Assembly: GCA_039180385.1 (NCBI GenBank)
Contig: JBCDDJ010000132.1
Span: 1 to 14,340, forward strand
Length of the DNA stretch: 14,340 bases
Origin: SIO4C1 sp039180385
GTDB taxonomy: Bacteria > Cyanobacteriota > Cyanobacteriia > Phormidesmidales > Phormidesmidaceae
Direction: 5' to 3'
The position numbers were made by a program, and so were the translations under genes. Positions 1-7,320 of this stretch are shown piece by piece. Every line of letters begins with the position of its first letter. Positions within the stretch are counted from its first letter, which is position 1. The notes below the pieces were generated by a model. It worked only from the letters and a program-made list of their open reading frames with translations, had not been told where the DNA came from and searched no databases.

Positions 1-671
1 CGTTCCGACTGTTTGACAAACGCCTCTAGATCCAGCTCGTGGGCATACTGATGGCTGCCCCCAGAGAGCTTCATCATGGTACGCATCACCCCTTCTACGT
101 CGTCACTGGCCAGCAGCGCCGCCCGGTCAGACGAGAGTTCTGCCTTCCGCCGCCATTCATAAAACGCGTAGAGCAAACCGCTGCTGATCAAATTGCCCAG
201 GCCAAAGGTCATCTCCCCAATGATCGAGGCGGCATTCATGGCCCACTTTGCCATTTGATTTAGGGTGGTGTGGCCGCACTGAATATGGCCACACTCGTGG
301 GCCATGACGATCTGCAACTCAGCTTCTGAGAGTAAATCCAGCAGCCCCGTAGTCACCACAATGCAGGGGGTTTCTTCCCCCAGGGCATAGCTGTTAGCCG
401 TTTGGTTGTGCGTGACAAACAAGGTCGGCTCGGGCCGCATATCCAGCGCCGCCACCGCCACCTTGAAGCATCGATAAAGGGTCGGATATTGGTCAACCCC
501 CGCCTGCACGCTGTTTCCCATCAGATATACCTGCTGGGGGCGCTCATACACAAACTCAACAAACTTACGCGCCACCAGGTCAAACCCCGGCACGCTGCGG
601 AGGGTGGCCTCGGCCTGCCGGTCGAGGGGATGGCGAAAGGCATCACTGGAAATATCGGGATATTGGGGCAT
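1..671 (-). CDS. M48 family zinc metallopeptidase, 3' end cut by window
   Basis: An open reading frame runs from ATG at 671 off the left edge, giving 223 visible residues and no stop. An in-frame TAA lies three codons upstream, so this is the first possible start; no Shine-Dalgarno sequence is visible. The zinc motif HECGH is at residues 125-129, preceded by the helix LQIVMA. About 50 residues later comes RRKAELSSDRAA, where E178 fits the third zinc ligand of M48 (gluzincin) peptidases and D182 the conserved following Asp. A hydrophobic stretch (residues about 145-165) separates the two, as in the HtpX/Ste24/YggG-type group. Such enzymes degrade misfolded or damaged proteins, often at membranes. 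The substrate cannot be read from sequence. It lies 99 bp downstream of metF on the same strand. Confidence 0.88.
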   Translation of the reverse strand, partial: MPQYPDISSDAFRHPLDRQAEATLRSVPGFDLVARKFVEFVYERPQQVYLMGNSVQAGVDQYPTLYRCFKVAVAALDMRPEPTLFVTHNQTANSYALGEETPCIVVTTGLLDLLSEAELQIVMAHECGHIQCGHTTLNQMAKWAMNAASIIGEMTFGLGNLISSGLLYAFYEWRRKAELSSDRAALLASDDVEGVMRTMMKLSGGSHQYAHELDLEAFVKQSE

Positions 672-678
672 GGGAGGG

Positions 679-712
679 AGTTAGGTCTTGGATAGTTAGG
701 TTGTGAGTTAGG
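679..712. repeat. three copies of AGTTAGG
   Basis: The heptamer AGTTAGG occurs at 679-685, 694-700 and 706-712, directly before the M48 start codon. The uneven spacing (15 and 12 bases) and low complexity suggest slippage-type intergenic sequence more than an operator. A short A/T-rich inverted repeat (TTTTCC at 744-749, GGAAAA at 757-762) follows, between this repeat and the metF stop codon. Confidence 0.35.
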
Positions 713-770
713 GAAGTTTTAGGTAAACAATCTATAACGTAGATTTTCCGAAAAAAGGAAAACTCAAAAC

Positions 771-1730
771 TCAAAATTGAGAACTCACCAGTGGTGACCC
801 AATAGGCGCAATCCCAGCCCGATCCAAAATCTTAGGAATTAAATCTTCCCGACGAATCGCCATGATATGAACCCCCTGGCACAGGTCACGGGCGGCTTTG
901 ACTTGCTCAGCTGCGATCGCAACCCCTTCCTCAAGCGGGTTAGCAGCGGCGGCAAGGCGGTCGATGATGGATTGAGGAATCTGAACGCCGGGGACACAGC
1001 GATTGATAAACGCTGCATTCTTGGCAGACTTCAGCAAAAAGATGCCCGCTAAAACCGGGCGATCGCAACCGGCGGCGATCTGGGTCATAAATTTATCAAG
1101 GCGGTCAAAGTCAGAAATCAATTGGCTTTGGAAAAACTGAGCCCCAGAGACAATCTTACGCTCAAATCGGCGCTGTAGCCCTGACCAACTGGGCGATTGG
1201 GGATCCACCGCCGCCCCGGCAAACATATCCAGGGGGCCATCGGGTAGCGCTTTTTCGTTAGAATCAACACCTTGATTGAGCTGGTCAATCATCCTCAACA
1301 GCCGGGTTGACTCATAGTCAAATACCCCCTTGGCCTTAGGATGATCGCCCGCCTTGATCGGGTCCCCCGTCAGGGCCAACACATTGCGAATCCCCAGGGC
1401 ATGGGCTCCCATCAGGTCAGCCTGCAACGCAATCCGGTTGCGATCGCGACAGGCCATCTGACAAATCGGCTCAATCCCTTCGCGCAGCAGCATCACCGAG
1501 CAGGCCAGGGGCGACATCCGCAGCACCGCTCGACTGCCATCCGTGATGTTGACCGCATGCACTCGCCCCTTCAGCAAACGGGCCATCTTGAGCATCTTGC
1601 CGGGGTCTCCGCCCTTGGGCGGCATCACCTCAGCCGTCACCAAAAACGCTCCCCGATGGACCGCCGACCGAAATTGGCTGATCTGGTTTGCGCTGTAACC
1701 GTTTGCAGACCCGTTTGCAGAAAGTGCCAT
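771..1730 (-). CDS. metF: methylenetetrahydrofolate reductase
   Basis: The 319-residue product matches the FAD-dependent MTHFR family, which reduces 5,10-methylene-THF to 5-methyl-THF for methionine synthesis in the cytosol. The barrel starts with FLVTAEVMPPKGG (residues 29-41), whose Glu34 corresponds to the catalytic Glu of the EFFPP motif in E. coli MetF. NITDGSRA (about 62-69), LALTGDP (about 119-125), GVFDYES and the SGAQFFQSQ segment (about 196-204) are flavin and folate-site landmarks. The wording (AEVMPPKGG, GVFDYES) is closer to the short single-domain form also fused to homocysteine methyltransferases than to E. coli MetF. Start is ATG at 1730. The first ~16 residues are a low-complexity SANG-type repeat absent from the catalytic core. 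A HIP1 site lies in the gene at 913, 1059 and 1440. Confidence 0.9.
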   Translation of the reverse strand: MALSANGSANGYSANQISQFRSAVHRGAFLVTAEVMPPKGGDPGKMLKMARLLKGRVHAVNITDGSRAVLRMSPLACSVMLLREGIEPICQMACRDRNRIALQADLMGAHALGIRNVLALTGDPIKAGDHPKAKGVFDYESTRLLRMIDQLNQGVDSNEKALPDGPLDMFAGAAVDPQSPSWSGLQRRFERKIVSGAQFFQSQLISDFDRLDKFMTQIAAGCDRPVLAGIFLLKSAKNAAFINRCVPGVQIPQSIIDRLAAAANPLEEGVAIAAEQVKAARDLCQGVHIMAIRREDLIPKILDRAGIAPIGSPLVSSQF

Positions 1731-1837
1731 TAATTTGTTTTCTTAATTAAAAATTAATCCTGGTTAGTCTAGTGTTACCCAGACAGGGCGTCCCGGGTAG
1801 CGGTTCGCTAAAAGTTCATAAGTTTTTGATGGGGGCG

Positions 1838-1943
1838 GGGGGAGTTGGGAGTGGGTAACAGATAACGGGTAACGGGTAGAGATGCGGGGGGAGCAGGGGG
1901 AGGAGCAGGGGAGCAGGGGAGCAGGGGAGCAGGGGGAGCAGAG
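1838..1943. repeat. G-rich tandem repeats (AGCAGGGG and TAACGGG units)
   Basis: Between trpS and metF lies TAACGGG repeated at about 1863-1878, followed at 1886-1943 by runs of three to five G separated mostly by AGCA. The cleanest part (1906-1935) is GGGG-AGCA repeated several times, which fits the consensus for an intramolecular G-quadruplex on the + strand. Simple G-rich repeats of this sort are common between cyanobacterial genes. The same region can be read as a 70-codon frame on the other strand (1816-2028), but its Leu/Pro-only middle is a product of the repeat. Confidence 0.7.
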
Positions 1944-2050
1944 GCGTTAAGGGGGAGAGAGTTCTGAGTGTCGAATTAATATCGCTCGGCGCAAACTTAA
2001 AATACCCTGCGGGAAGCTGCTTAGGCATCTACAAATTTAAAACTCAAAAC

Positions 2051-2097
2051 GCTCCCCCCCTCTGCCTCCTCTGCCTCCTCTACCCTCTACTCTCCAC
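2051..2097. repeat. C/T-rich tract after the trpS stop codon
   Basis: A 47-base stretch of almost pure pyrimidine on the + strand contains CTCTGCCTC in two tandem copies and ends at the trpS stop codon. It is partly complementary to the G-rich repeat 110-150 bases away (for example CCTCTGC against GCAGAGG), so the trpS 3' untranslated RNA could fold back on itself. No U-run follows, so it is not a standard intrinsic terminator. The rest of 1731-2097 shows no gene. Confidence 0.45.
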
Positions 2098-3108
2098 CTA
2101 AAGCGGCACCGAAAACCCCATGGCAGTCTTCACCTTTTTTAAGGTGGCATTGGCAACCACAGCGGCTTTTTCGTTGCCTGCTTTTAAGACCGACTCTAAG
2201 TAGGTGCGATCGCGCAATAACTCCGTATATTTTGCTTGAATCGGCTGCAGGGCCTCAACCGCTGTATCAGCCAGTAAGGGCTTAAACTGCCCCCAGCCCA
2301 TGTCGCTGCACTCAGCGATGACCGCCTGCTTAGACTGGCCCGATAGCAGCATGTAGAGCGTCAACAGATTGTTACACTCTGGGCGCTCGGGGTTATCAAA
2401 CTCCAGCCCCCGGACAGGATCGGTTTTAGCCCGCTTGATTTTTTTGATAATCGCCTCTGGCGGGTCTGACAGATCAATCCGACTCATCTCTGAGGGATCA
2501 GACTTAGACATTTTTTTAGTCCCGTCGACCAGGCTCATTACCCGAGCCCCGTCAGCTTTAATCAACGGCTCTGGGATTTTCAGCACCGGTTCGTCTTCGT
2601 TGCCATACTGATGGTTGAGGCGCACCGCAATATCGCGGGTGAGTTCGATGTGCTGCTTTTGATCTTCGCCCACCGGCACCCGATCAGGCTCATACAGCAA
2701 AATATCAGCCGCCTGCAGTACCGGATAGTCAAGCAGGCCCACGCTGACGTTCTCGCCCTGCTTAACCGCTTTTTCTTTGAACTGGATCATGCGCTCTAGC
2801 CAGTTGAGGGGCGTCAGGCAGTTAAAAATCCAGCCCAGTTCACTGTGGGCCGATAGGTGCGATTGGACAAACAGGGTCGAGCGGTCTGGGTCAATTCCAC
2901 AGGCAATATAGGCAGCCGCCACTTTATAGGTATTGTCAGCCAGTGCCTTAGGGTCATGGGGCACGGTGATCGCATGTAGATCTGCCATAAACAAAAAGCA
3001 GTCGTAGTCGCCCTGCAAATCTACCCAATTACGAATCGCCCCCAGATAGTTGCCCAAGTGCAGATTGCCGGTTGTTTGAATACCTGAGAGAATGCGCTGC
3101 TTACCCAT
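2098..3108 (-). CDS. trpS: tryptophanyl-tRNA synthetase
   Basis: This 336-residue protein is a complete class I aminoacyl-tRNA synthetase that charges tRNA-Trp in the cytosol. The HIGH-type ATP motif is GNLHLGNY (residues 15-21) and the KMSKS loop is KKMSKSDPS (198-206). The segments MADLHAIT (41-48), DYPVLQAADIL (127-137) and VGEDQKQHIEL (146-156) are typical of TrpRS, and 330-340 residues is the usual bacterial length. The frame is open for 60 more codons upstream, to 3288, but that part is unlike any TrpRS N-terminus; ATG at 3108 starts directly with MGKQRILSG, has AGGT seven bases ahead, and is preferred. The gene diverges from the PAP2 gene, with 182 bp between the start codons. A possible -10 element (TATAGA, 3177-3172) lies 64 bp upstream. 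Confidence 0.96.
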   Translation of the reverse strand: MGKQRILSGIQTTGNLHLGNYLGAIRNWVDLQGDYDCFLFMADLHAITVPHDPKALADNTYKVAAAYIACGIDPDRSTLFVQSHLSAHSELGWIFNCLTPLNWLERMIQFKEKAVKQGENVSVGLLDYPVLQAADILLYEPDRVPVGEDQKQHIELTRDIAVRLNHQYGNEDEPVLKIPEPLIKADGARVMSLVDGTKKMSKSDPSEMSRIDLSDPPEAIIKKIKRAKTDPVRGLEFDNPERPECNNLLTLYMLLSGQSKQAVIAECSDMGWGQFKPLLADTAVEALQPIQAKYTELLRDRTYLESVLKAGNEKAAVVANATLKKVKTAMGFSVPL

Positions 3109-3214
3109 CGGTGACCTATTTATTGGCTGACGTGTTGTGTGACGAATGTGCTGTGGCCTACTGGTTAAGATTCTATAAGACTGAGGCGACCGCGTCAGGC
3201 CCAAACGGGGCAAC

Positions 3215-3227
3215 GCCCACGGTGGGC
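3215..3227. promoter_or_regulatory. 13-bp palindrome in the trpS/PAP2 divergent spacer
   Basis: GCCCAC and GTGGGC flank a single G in the spacer between the divergent trpS and PAP2 genes. Near it, AGTATACT (3247-3254) is a perfect 8-bp palindrome containing TATACT, which could serve as a -10 element on either strand. No good -35 box is at the expected distance. These are sequence observations; an operator or promoter role is inference. Confidence 0.25.
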
Positions 3228-3290
3228 CATTCATTCTAGGGATGACAGTATACTCTGACGAAAGCATTCCCCACCCTATTTGCATCACCC

Positions 3291-4097
3291 ATGGAAGTTA
3301 TTAACGCAGTCCAAAGCTTATTCGGCCCGGGTTGGCAGCCATTTTTTCTAGGCATTAGCGCACTGGGTTCCCAATATACTTTCATGGCCATTATTGCTCT
3401 CTACTACTGGCTGGTCTCCCCCACCTTTAGTCGGCAAATCGGCATGACGTTAGCCCTGAGTTATCTAGACAATCTGCTCCTAAAAGAGCTATTTGCCCAG
3501 CCCCGCCCCTTCGAGTTAAATGCTGATATTGCAGCCCCATTCGCCCAAGCAACCGCTGAGGGAGGTGCTTTCCCCAGTGGCCATGCCCAGGGAGCTGCCA
3601 CCTTTTGGTTTTTCCTGGCCTTTCAAGAGCACCGACTGTGGCCCCTGGCACTGATAAGCGTGGGGTTAGTTGCCCTGTCTCGCATTTACCTGGGGGTGCA
3701 TTTTCTGATGGATGTGGTTGCAGGCGGTCTGATTGGGCTGCTGTTTGCTTTGCTGGGGGTGCGCTGGCTACGTTGGCACAGGTTAGATCCTAAACTGGGC
3801 ATCAGTGTCATTTTTATCGCCTTTATCAGCGTGTTGTTTTTGCCAACCCTGGGGGCACCGATGGGGGTGATGATGGGGTTCTGGCTGGCAGCAGCCGACT
3901 TTAAGCCCCCCACTACCTGGTCTAAAAGAGTGTTTTGGGGGATAGGCGGTCTGGTGATGATGCTGGTGTGTCTGGTAGGGCTAGGGGCCATCGCCGACCA
4001 GTTACGATTACCAGACTGGGTCGATTACTGGCGATACTTGCTGATGACGCTGGTGGTGACAGAGGGGTGGCCTCGACTGGCCCACAAGATACCCTAG
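3291..4097 (+). CDS. PAP2-family membrane phosphatase
   Basis: The 268-residue protein carries the three PAP2 active-site motifs in order: K65-x6-R72-P73 (KELFAQPRP), PSGH at 95-98, and SR-x5-H-x3-D at 130-141 (SRIYLGVHFLMD). H98 and H137 would be the general acid and the phosphoryl-accepting nucleophile. Hydrophobic segments before, between and after the motifs (about 18-42, 102-130, 139-160, 172-188, 215-233, 248-260) give a roughly six-helix membrane protein. Family members remove phosphate from phosphatidate, undecaprenyl diphosphate or other lipid phosphates on the outer face of the membrane; which substrate applies here is not visible. Start is ATG at 3291. Its stop overlaps the convergent pentapeptide gene by four bases (CTAG). 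Confidence 0.9.
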   Translation: MEVINAVQSLFGPGWQPFFLGISALGSQYTFMAIIALYYWLVSPTFSRQIGMTLALSYLDNLLLKELFAQPRPFELNADIAAPFAQATAEGGAFPSGHAQGAATFWFFLAFQEHRLWPLALISVGLVALSRIYLGVHFLMDVVAGGLIGLLFALLGVRWLRWHRLDPKLGISVIFIAFISVLFLPTLGAPMGVMMGFWLAAADFKPPTTWSKRVFWGIGGLVMMLVCLVGLGAIADQLRLPDWVDYWRYLLMTLVVTEGWPRLAHKIP

Positions 4098-4687
4098 GCT
4101 AAGGCCGTGCCCTCTAGACAAGCCCCTTCTAAGATCATGCCGGTTGTCGAAACTTGGTCGAGGCGAGCACATAGTAGGTTAGCTCGAGTAAAATTGGTGC
4201 CGTATAAAAGGGCTCCACTGAGATTGGCCTCTTCTAAGTTTGCATTGGCCAAATCAGCCCCAGACAAATTGGCGCTGCTAAGGTCAGCCCCCTGCAGGTT
4301 TGCCCCAGACAAATTGGCTCCCCGCAGATCAGCCCCTCGAAAATCTGCCGTAGCCAGGTACAAATTACTGAGGACCGCCCCCGCTAGAAAAGCCCCTGCA
4401 AAACTCGTCTGCTGGGTCTGGGCTTCTAGCAAAATGGCCCCGCGCAGATCGGCATTGCGACAGTCGGCGGCCCGCAGATCAGCCCCAATCAAATCCGCCC
4501 CCCGTAGATTTGCCCGCAAAATAGAGTTTTTCAAATGGGCCCCGTTTAACACTGCACCTTTAAGGTTGGCCTGAGATAAATCAGCCGCTGCCAGCTGGGC
4601 ATTTTCTAAGTTGGCTCCCACCAAATTGGCACCGATCAGCGTTTTTTCTTTACCACCGCGAATGGCGTTGAGGTCGAGGGCATTCAT
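4094..4687 (-). CDS. pentapeptide-repeat protein
   Basis: Nearly all of the 197 residues follow the A(D/N)LXX rule, for example ADLRGANLSGANLQG and ADLSSANLSGAD. About 30 repeats run from near residue 20 to the C-terminus. Such sequences fold into a right-handed quadrilateral beta-helix. There is no signal peptide, membrane segment or extra domain, so it is probably a cytosolic binding or scaffold protein; the family is greatly expanded in cyanobacteria and mostly of unknown function. ATG at 4687 is three bases after the stop of the DICT gene, and AGGAAG sits 11 bases upstream inside that gene, so the two are probably co-transcribed and translationally coupled. The strong frame on the opposite strand is a by-product of the repeats. 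Confidence 0.9.
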   Translation of the reverse strand: MNALDLNAIRGGKEKTLIGANLVGANLENAQLAAADLSQANLKGAVLNGAHLKNSILRANLRGADLIGADLRAADCRNADLRGAILLEAQTQQTSFAGAFLAGAVLSNLYLATADFRGADLRGANLSGANLQGADLSSANLSGADLANANLEEANLSGALLYGTNFTRANLLCARLDQVSTTGMILEGACLEGTALA

Positions 4688-4690
4688 GGT

Positions 4691-6097
4691 TCAGGCTTCC
4701 TGCTTAGACGAACTCGCTTCTTTGGTATCTTCCAGCCACACAGTAGGAATCTGACTCGGGCGATCGGGCAGCTGCATCATGCCAATTTCGCAAAGGCGCA
4801 CCACATTGGCCAGGGTATCGACTAAAACTGGGTCAAACCGGCGACCGCTGCGACTTTGGCATTCGGCCAGGGCTGCTCCCATGCTGAGGGCGGGGCGGTC
4901 GCCCCGGGATTCGGTCAGTTCTTGAAAGTAGGCCACCAGACCCAAAACTCGCGACTCCAGCGGTATTTTATCCCCTTTAAGACCGTCTGGGGTACCACTC
5001 CCGTCCCAGCGCTCTAACTGGTGGGCGACAATGCGACTGATTGGGGACAGCTCAGGCATCGAAGATAGCAGCTGAGCACTGAGCACTGAGCGATCGCGCC
5101 AAAATACCAAACTGGCTTCATCCAGATAGGCTGAGGTTTTGTGAAAAATCTCAATCGGGGCTTCGGCCAAGCCAACCCGAAACAGTAAACCAGCCAACTG
5201 TAGTCGCCGTAGTTTAATGGTGGGCAGATCTAAAAGCTGCCCCAAGGTTTCGGCCAGGGCTGACACTTGCAGCGAGGCCAGCGGATTAGCAGGATCTCGA
5301 TCATCTACTCGCTGGGCCATTCTTAAAAAGGCCTGCAGCTTATTGGCGGTCAGGTTACGATTCATACGCGAAGCCTGCCCTTCTAGCTCCCACAGCTCAC
5401 GGGACTGGCGGCTAACGGTGACCAGCTGCTGCTGACTACTCTGGAGATAGTTCACAATTCGCGAAACCACCCCGCTCAGATCGGTAGGCACTATACTGAC
5501 ATTATTTTGAATAGCCTGATGGCGCTGCTGCAGTTGCGTGGCCAACTCAGGCTGGTAAGGACGCATCCGCTCAATTAAGATTTCGGCCGCTTTTTCGACG
5601 AGGGGGCGCTCAAAAGTCCACAGCCCGTAAAACTTACGCTCTATGTCAGCGGTTGGGTTGCTGTCGGCCCGGTATTCATCCTCAGACAGCTCGTGACACA
5701 GCACCATTGAGGCATACCCCGGTGCCAAGATAATCAGGTTCCACTCATCGACCAGGCTATCGCCAGGGTCAAGCTCAACCAGCGACACATTGTCAAACTG
5801 GCTGGTGGCATGATCAGACAGGCCACTATCTTCTACGGCTGCGATCGCAACCTGACTAGCACACTGGGCGATATCGTGGTAACGGTCCGCCTCTTGCAAA
5901 TACCATTTACCCTGCTGGAAAGTCACCAGTACCAAGGGTTGCTGTGCCGGATCGTCACTACAGCTCTGTAAAATATGATCTTCTAGCGCATGGCATAGGG
6001 CAACCAGCGTGTTTTTGAAATAGACCCCGTAGCTCGAGGGCAGCTTTCCAGCGTTGGACCCTACTTTGAGCTGATTTAAGGTTGCCTCGGATTGCAT
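4691..6097 (-). CDS. DICT sensory domain protein with degenerate HD-GYP domain
   Basis: The 468-residue product begins with a DICT domain (about residues 15-195), recognised by SYGVYFKNTLVALCHALED, the FQQGKWYLQEA strand and ERKFYGLWTFE. DICT domains are input modules found with cyclic-di-GMP enzymes and two-component proteins. After a helical linker (about 195-265) comes an HD-GYP-like region (about 275-440). It keeps ERWDGSGTPDGLKGDKIPLESRVL, here split at residues 362-385, but the metal ligands look lost: the HD pair reads F306-R307, the HH pair before ERWDG reads Q360-L361, and GYP reads G-T-P (368-370). A protein-interaction or sensing role is therefore more likely than cyclic-di-GMP hydrolysis. 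ATG at 6097 is chosen over TTG at 6112 because the likely promoter would leave TTG only ~8 bases of leader. Confidence 0.85.
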   Translation of the reverse strand: MQSEATLNQLKVGSNAGKLPSSYGVYFKNTLVALCHALEDHILQSCSDDPAQQPLVLVTFQQGKWYLQEADRYHDIAQCASQVAIAAVEDSGLSDHATSQFDNVSLVELDPGDSLVDEWNLIILAPGYASMVLCHELSEDEYRADSNPTADIERKFYGLWTFERPLVEKAAEILIERMRPYQPELATQLQQRHQAIQNNVSIVPTDLSGVVSRIVNYLQSSQQQLVTVSRQSRELWELEGQASRMNRNLTANKLQAFLRMAQRVDDRDPANPLASLQVSALAETLGQLLDLPTIKLRRLQLAGLLFRVGLAEAPIEIFHKTSAYLDEASLVFWRDRSVLSAQLLSSMPELSPISRIVAHQLERWDGSGTPDGLKGDKIPLESRVLGLVAYFQELTESRGDRPALSMGAALAECQSRSGRRFDPVLVDTLANVVRLCEIGMMQLPDRPSQIPTVWLEDTKEASSSKQEA

Positions 6098-6126
6098 CAC
6101 AAACTCAGACAAAATATTAAGGTATA

Positions 6127-6156
6127 TCTATACTTTCACACTTTTCTCAGGTTCAA
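6127..6156 (-). promoter_or_regulatory. candidate sigma-70 type promoter for the DICT gene
   Basis: On the - strand, TTGAAC (6156-6151) is followed after 18 bases by TATAGA (6132-6127). Both match the sigma-70 consensus at four or five of six positions. The expected start near 6120 gives a leader of about 23 bases to ATG at 6097. It lies in the 81-bp gap between the sigma factor stop and the DICT gene. Confidence 0.35.
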
Positions 6157-6178
6157 CCTTTCTCTGCACAAGAATTCA

Positions 6179-7135
6179 CTATCCTGCCAGGTACATCTGC
6201 ATATCCGCCTGGTGCTGGCGCAGGCGCTTGAGAGCTTCGCGCTCTACCTGGCGCACCCGCTCTCGACTGATGTTGAGCTGCTCGCCAATCTTAGCCAGGG
6301 TTAGGGGGATACCGTCCTTGAGGCCAAACCGCAGGGTCAGAATAGTCTGCTGCTGAGGATTAAGCTCTGCAATCAGCGACTCTAAATCAGCTTTTAAGGA
6401 AGATTGCACCGCGTAGTCGTTGGGCAAAGGTCGCGTATCCTGAAGCACCTCCCCCAATGACGCGTTCTCATCATCCCCAAGGCGCATGTCCAAAGACATC
6501 ACCCGGCGAGATTTTTCGAGGTAATCACGCACCTTTTCAACCGGCAGGTTAACCGCCTCAGACAGCTCGGCAACCGTAGCCGACCGACCCAGCTGCTGGG
6601 TGAGCTGACGCTGGGCCTGCTTAATTTTGTAAAGCTTTTCCCCCATGTGGATGGGCAAACGAATGGTGCGCCCCTGCTCTGCGATCGCCCGGGTCATCGC
6701 CTGACGAATCCACCAATAGGCGTAGGTCGAAAACCGATAGCCCTTAAGTGGGTCAAACTTCTCAACTCCTCGCTGTAAACCGATGGTGCCTTCTTGAATT
6801 AGGTCCAGCATCTCCAAATTGGACTTGAGATACTTTTTAGAAATCGAGACAACCAACCGCAGATTAGACTCAACCATCTTGCGTTTGGCCCGCTGCCCAA
6901 GGGCAATCACGCGCTCAAGCTCAGCCGACTCCAAACCTACGCGCTGAGCCCACTCGTCTAAGCTAGGCTCACGATCAAGCTGCTCCGCTAAAGCAATTTT
7001 CTCAGCATTCAAGGCAATCATCTGCTGCACGGCTTTACCGTAAATAATCTCTTCTTCGTGCGTCAGCAGCGGATAGCGACCCATTTCCTTTAGGTAAGCG
7101 CTCACTAAATCTTGCGATGGCCGGGCAGTTTTCAT
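6179..7135 (-). CDS. group 2 sigma-70 family RNA polymerase sigma factor
   Basis: The 318-residue protein has region 1.2 (DLVSAYLKEMGRYPLLTHEEE, split here as residues 9-19 and 20-29), region 2 with NLRLVVSISKKY (91-102) and DLIQEGTIGL (111-120), the -10 recognition helix YAYWWIRQAMTRAI (138-151) followed by RTIRLP, region 3 (about 160-235) and a region 4 helix-turn-helix (about 280-306, with ISRERVRQVERE). It lacks the long acidic region 1.1 of primary sigma factors, so it belongs to group 2: near-identical promoter specificity to SigA but non-essential and used in light, nutrient and stress responses. Which of the cyanobacterial SigB/C/D/E subgroups it falls in I cannot settle without a tree. 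Start is ATG at 7135; no Shine-Dalgarno is seen, and a structured, repeat-rich 334-bp region lies upstream. Confidence 0.93.
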   Translation of the reverse strand: MKTARPSQDLVSAYLKEMGRYPLLTHEEEIIYGKAVQQMIALNAEKIALAEQLDREPSLDEWAQRVGLESAELERVIALGQRAKRKMVESNLRLVVSISKKYLKSNLEMLDLIQEGTIGLQRGVEKFDPLKGYRFSTYAYWWIRQAMTRAIAEQGRTIRLPIHMGEKLYKIKQAQRQLTQQLGRSATVAELSEAVNLPVEKVRDYLEKSRRVMSLDMRLGDDENASLGEVLQDTRPLPNDYAVQSSLKADLESLIAELNPQQQTILTLRFGLKDGIPLTLAKIGEQLNISRERVRQVEREALKRLRQHQADMQMYLAG

Positions 7136-7158
7136 GGGGAGAGATTTATGAAATGAAA

Positions 7159-7185
7159 AAATGTAACGAATATGAGAAATGTAAC
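7159..7185. promoter_or_regulatory. direct repeat AAATGTAAC, 18-bp spacing, upstream of the sigma gene
   Basis: AAATGTAAC occurs at 7159-7167 and 7177-7185, in the leader or promoter of the sigma gene (24-50 bp before its ATG). Seen from the gene, it reads GTTACATTT twice. The upstream copy (GTTACATTT, 7185-7177) overlaps a possible -10 (TTACAT) that has TTTACA 17 bases further up. A regulator site is possible but unproven. Confidence 0.3.
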
Positions 7186-7215
7186 AGAGATACTTAAGTT
7201 TTGTAAATACCTCTC

Positions 7216-7248
7216 AGAAAATAGATTTATCTTCCCTAGAAAATAGAT
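7216..7248. promoter_or_regulatory. direct repeat AGAAAATAGAT, 22-bp spacing
   Basis: An 11-base sequence occurs exactly twice, at 7216-7226 and 7238-7248. A start-to-start distance of 22 bp puts both copies on nearly the same face of the helix, as expected for paired binding of one regulator. It lies between the sigma gene start and the 7258-7320 hairpin. Confidence 0.35.
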
Positions 7249-7257
7249 CGATCACAA

Positions 7258-7320
7258 AGGCGCGGCTGAGGCGATGCTTGAGCCAGTCTCAGGTCAATCT
7301 TAAACCGCTCAGCCGCGCCT
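7258..7320. promoter_or_regulatory. perfect 13-bp inverted repeat in the sigma / small-gene divergent region
   Basis: AGGCGCGGCTGAG (7258-7270) is exactly complementary to 7308-7320 across a 37-base loop that holds a further small hairpin (TGAG, 5-base loop, CTCA). The stem is GC-rich and would be stable as RNA or as a cruciform. No U-run follows on the + strand; on the - strand only TTTGTG follows. Both flanking genes start here rather than end, so a normal terminator is unlikely unless a small RNA is encoded. The rest of 7321-7469 shows no clear gene or promoter. Confidence 0.55.

Noticed and set aside
744..762. Terminator between metF and the M48 gene
   Set aside because: The stem is six bases, mostly A/T, and is not followed by a U-run on the - strand.
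1886..1943. Tandem repeats as a CRISPR array
   Set aside because: Units are about 8-9 bases with no unique spacers and no cas genes nearby; it is a simple repeat.
1816..2028. 70-codon frame on the - strand between trpS and metF
   Set aside because: Its sequence is mostly Leu and Pro produced by translating the tandem repeat; it has no recognisable domain or start signal.
3109..3288. 60-codon upstream extension of trpS
   Set aside because: The added residues do not resemble a TrpRS N-terminus, and the ATG at 3108 has the expected start of the family and a plausible Shine-Dalgarno.
4107..4574. 155-codon + strand frame opposite the pentapeptide gene
   Set aside because: Repeats on the coding strand keep this frame open and give a Ser/Ala/Pro/Lys-rich product with no family resemblance; the - strand gene is certain.
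5074..5092. Tandem GAGCACTG units inside the DICT gene
   Set aside because: Only about two and a half copies lie within an intact reading frame and code ordinary linker or helix residues; no separate function is suggested.
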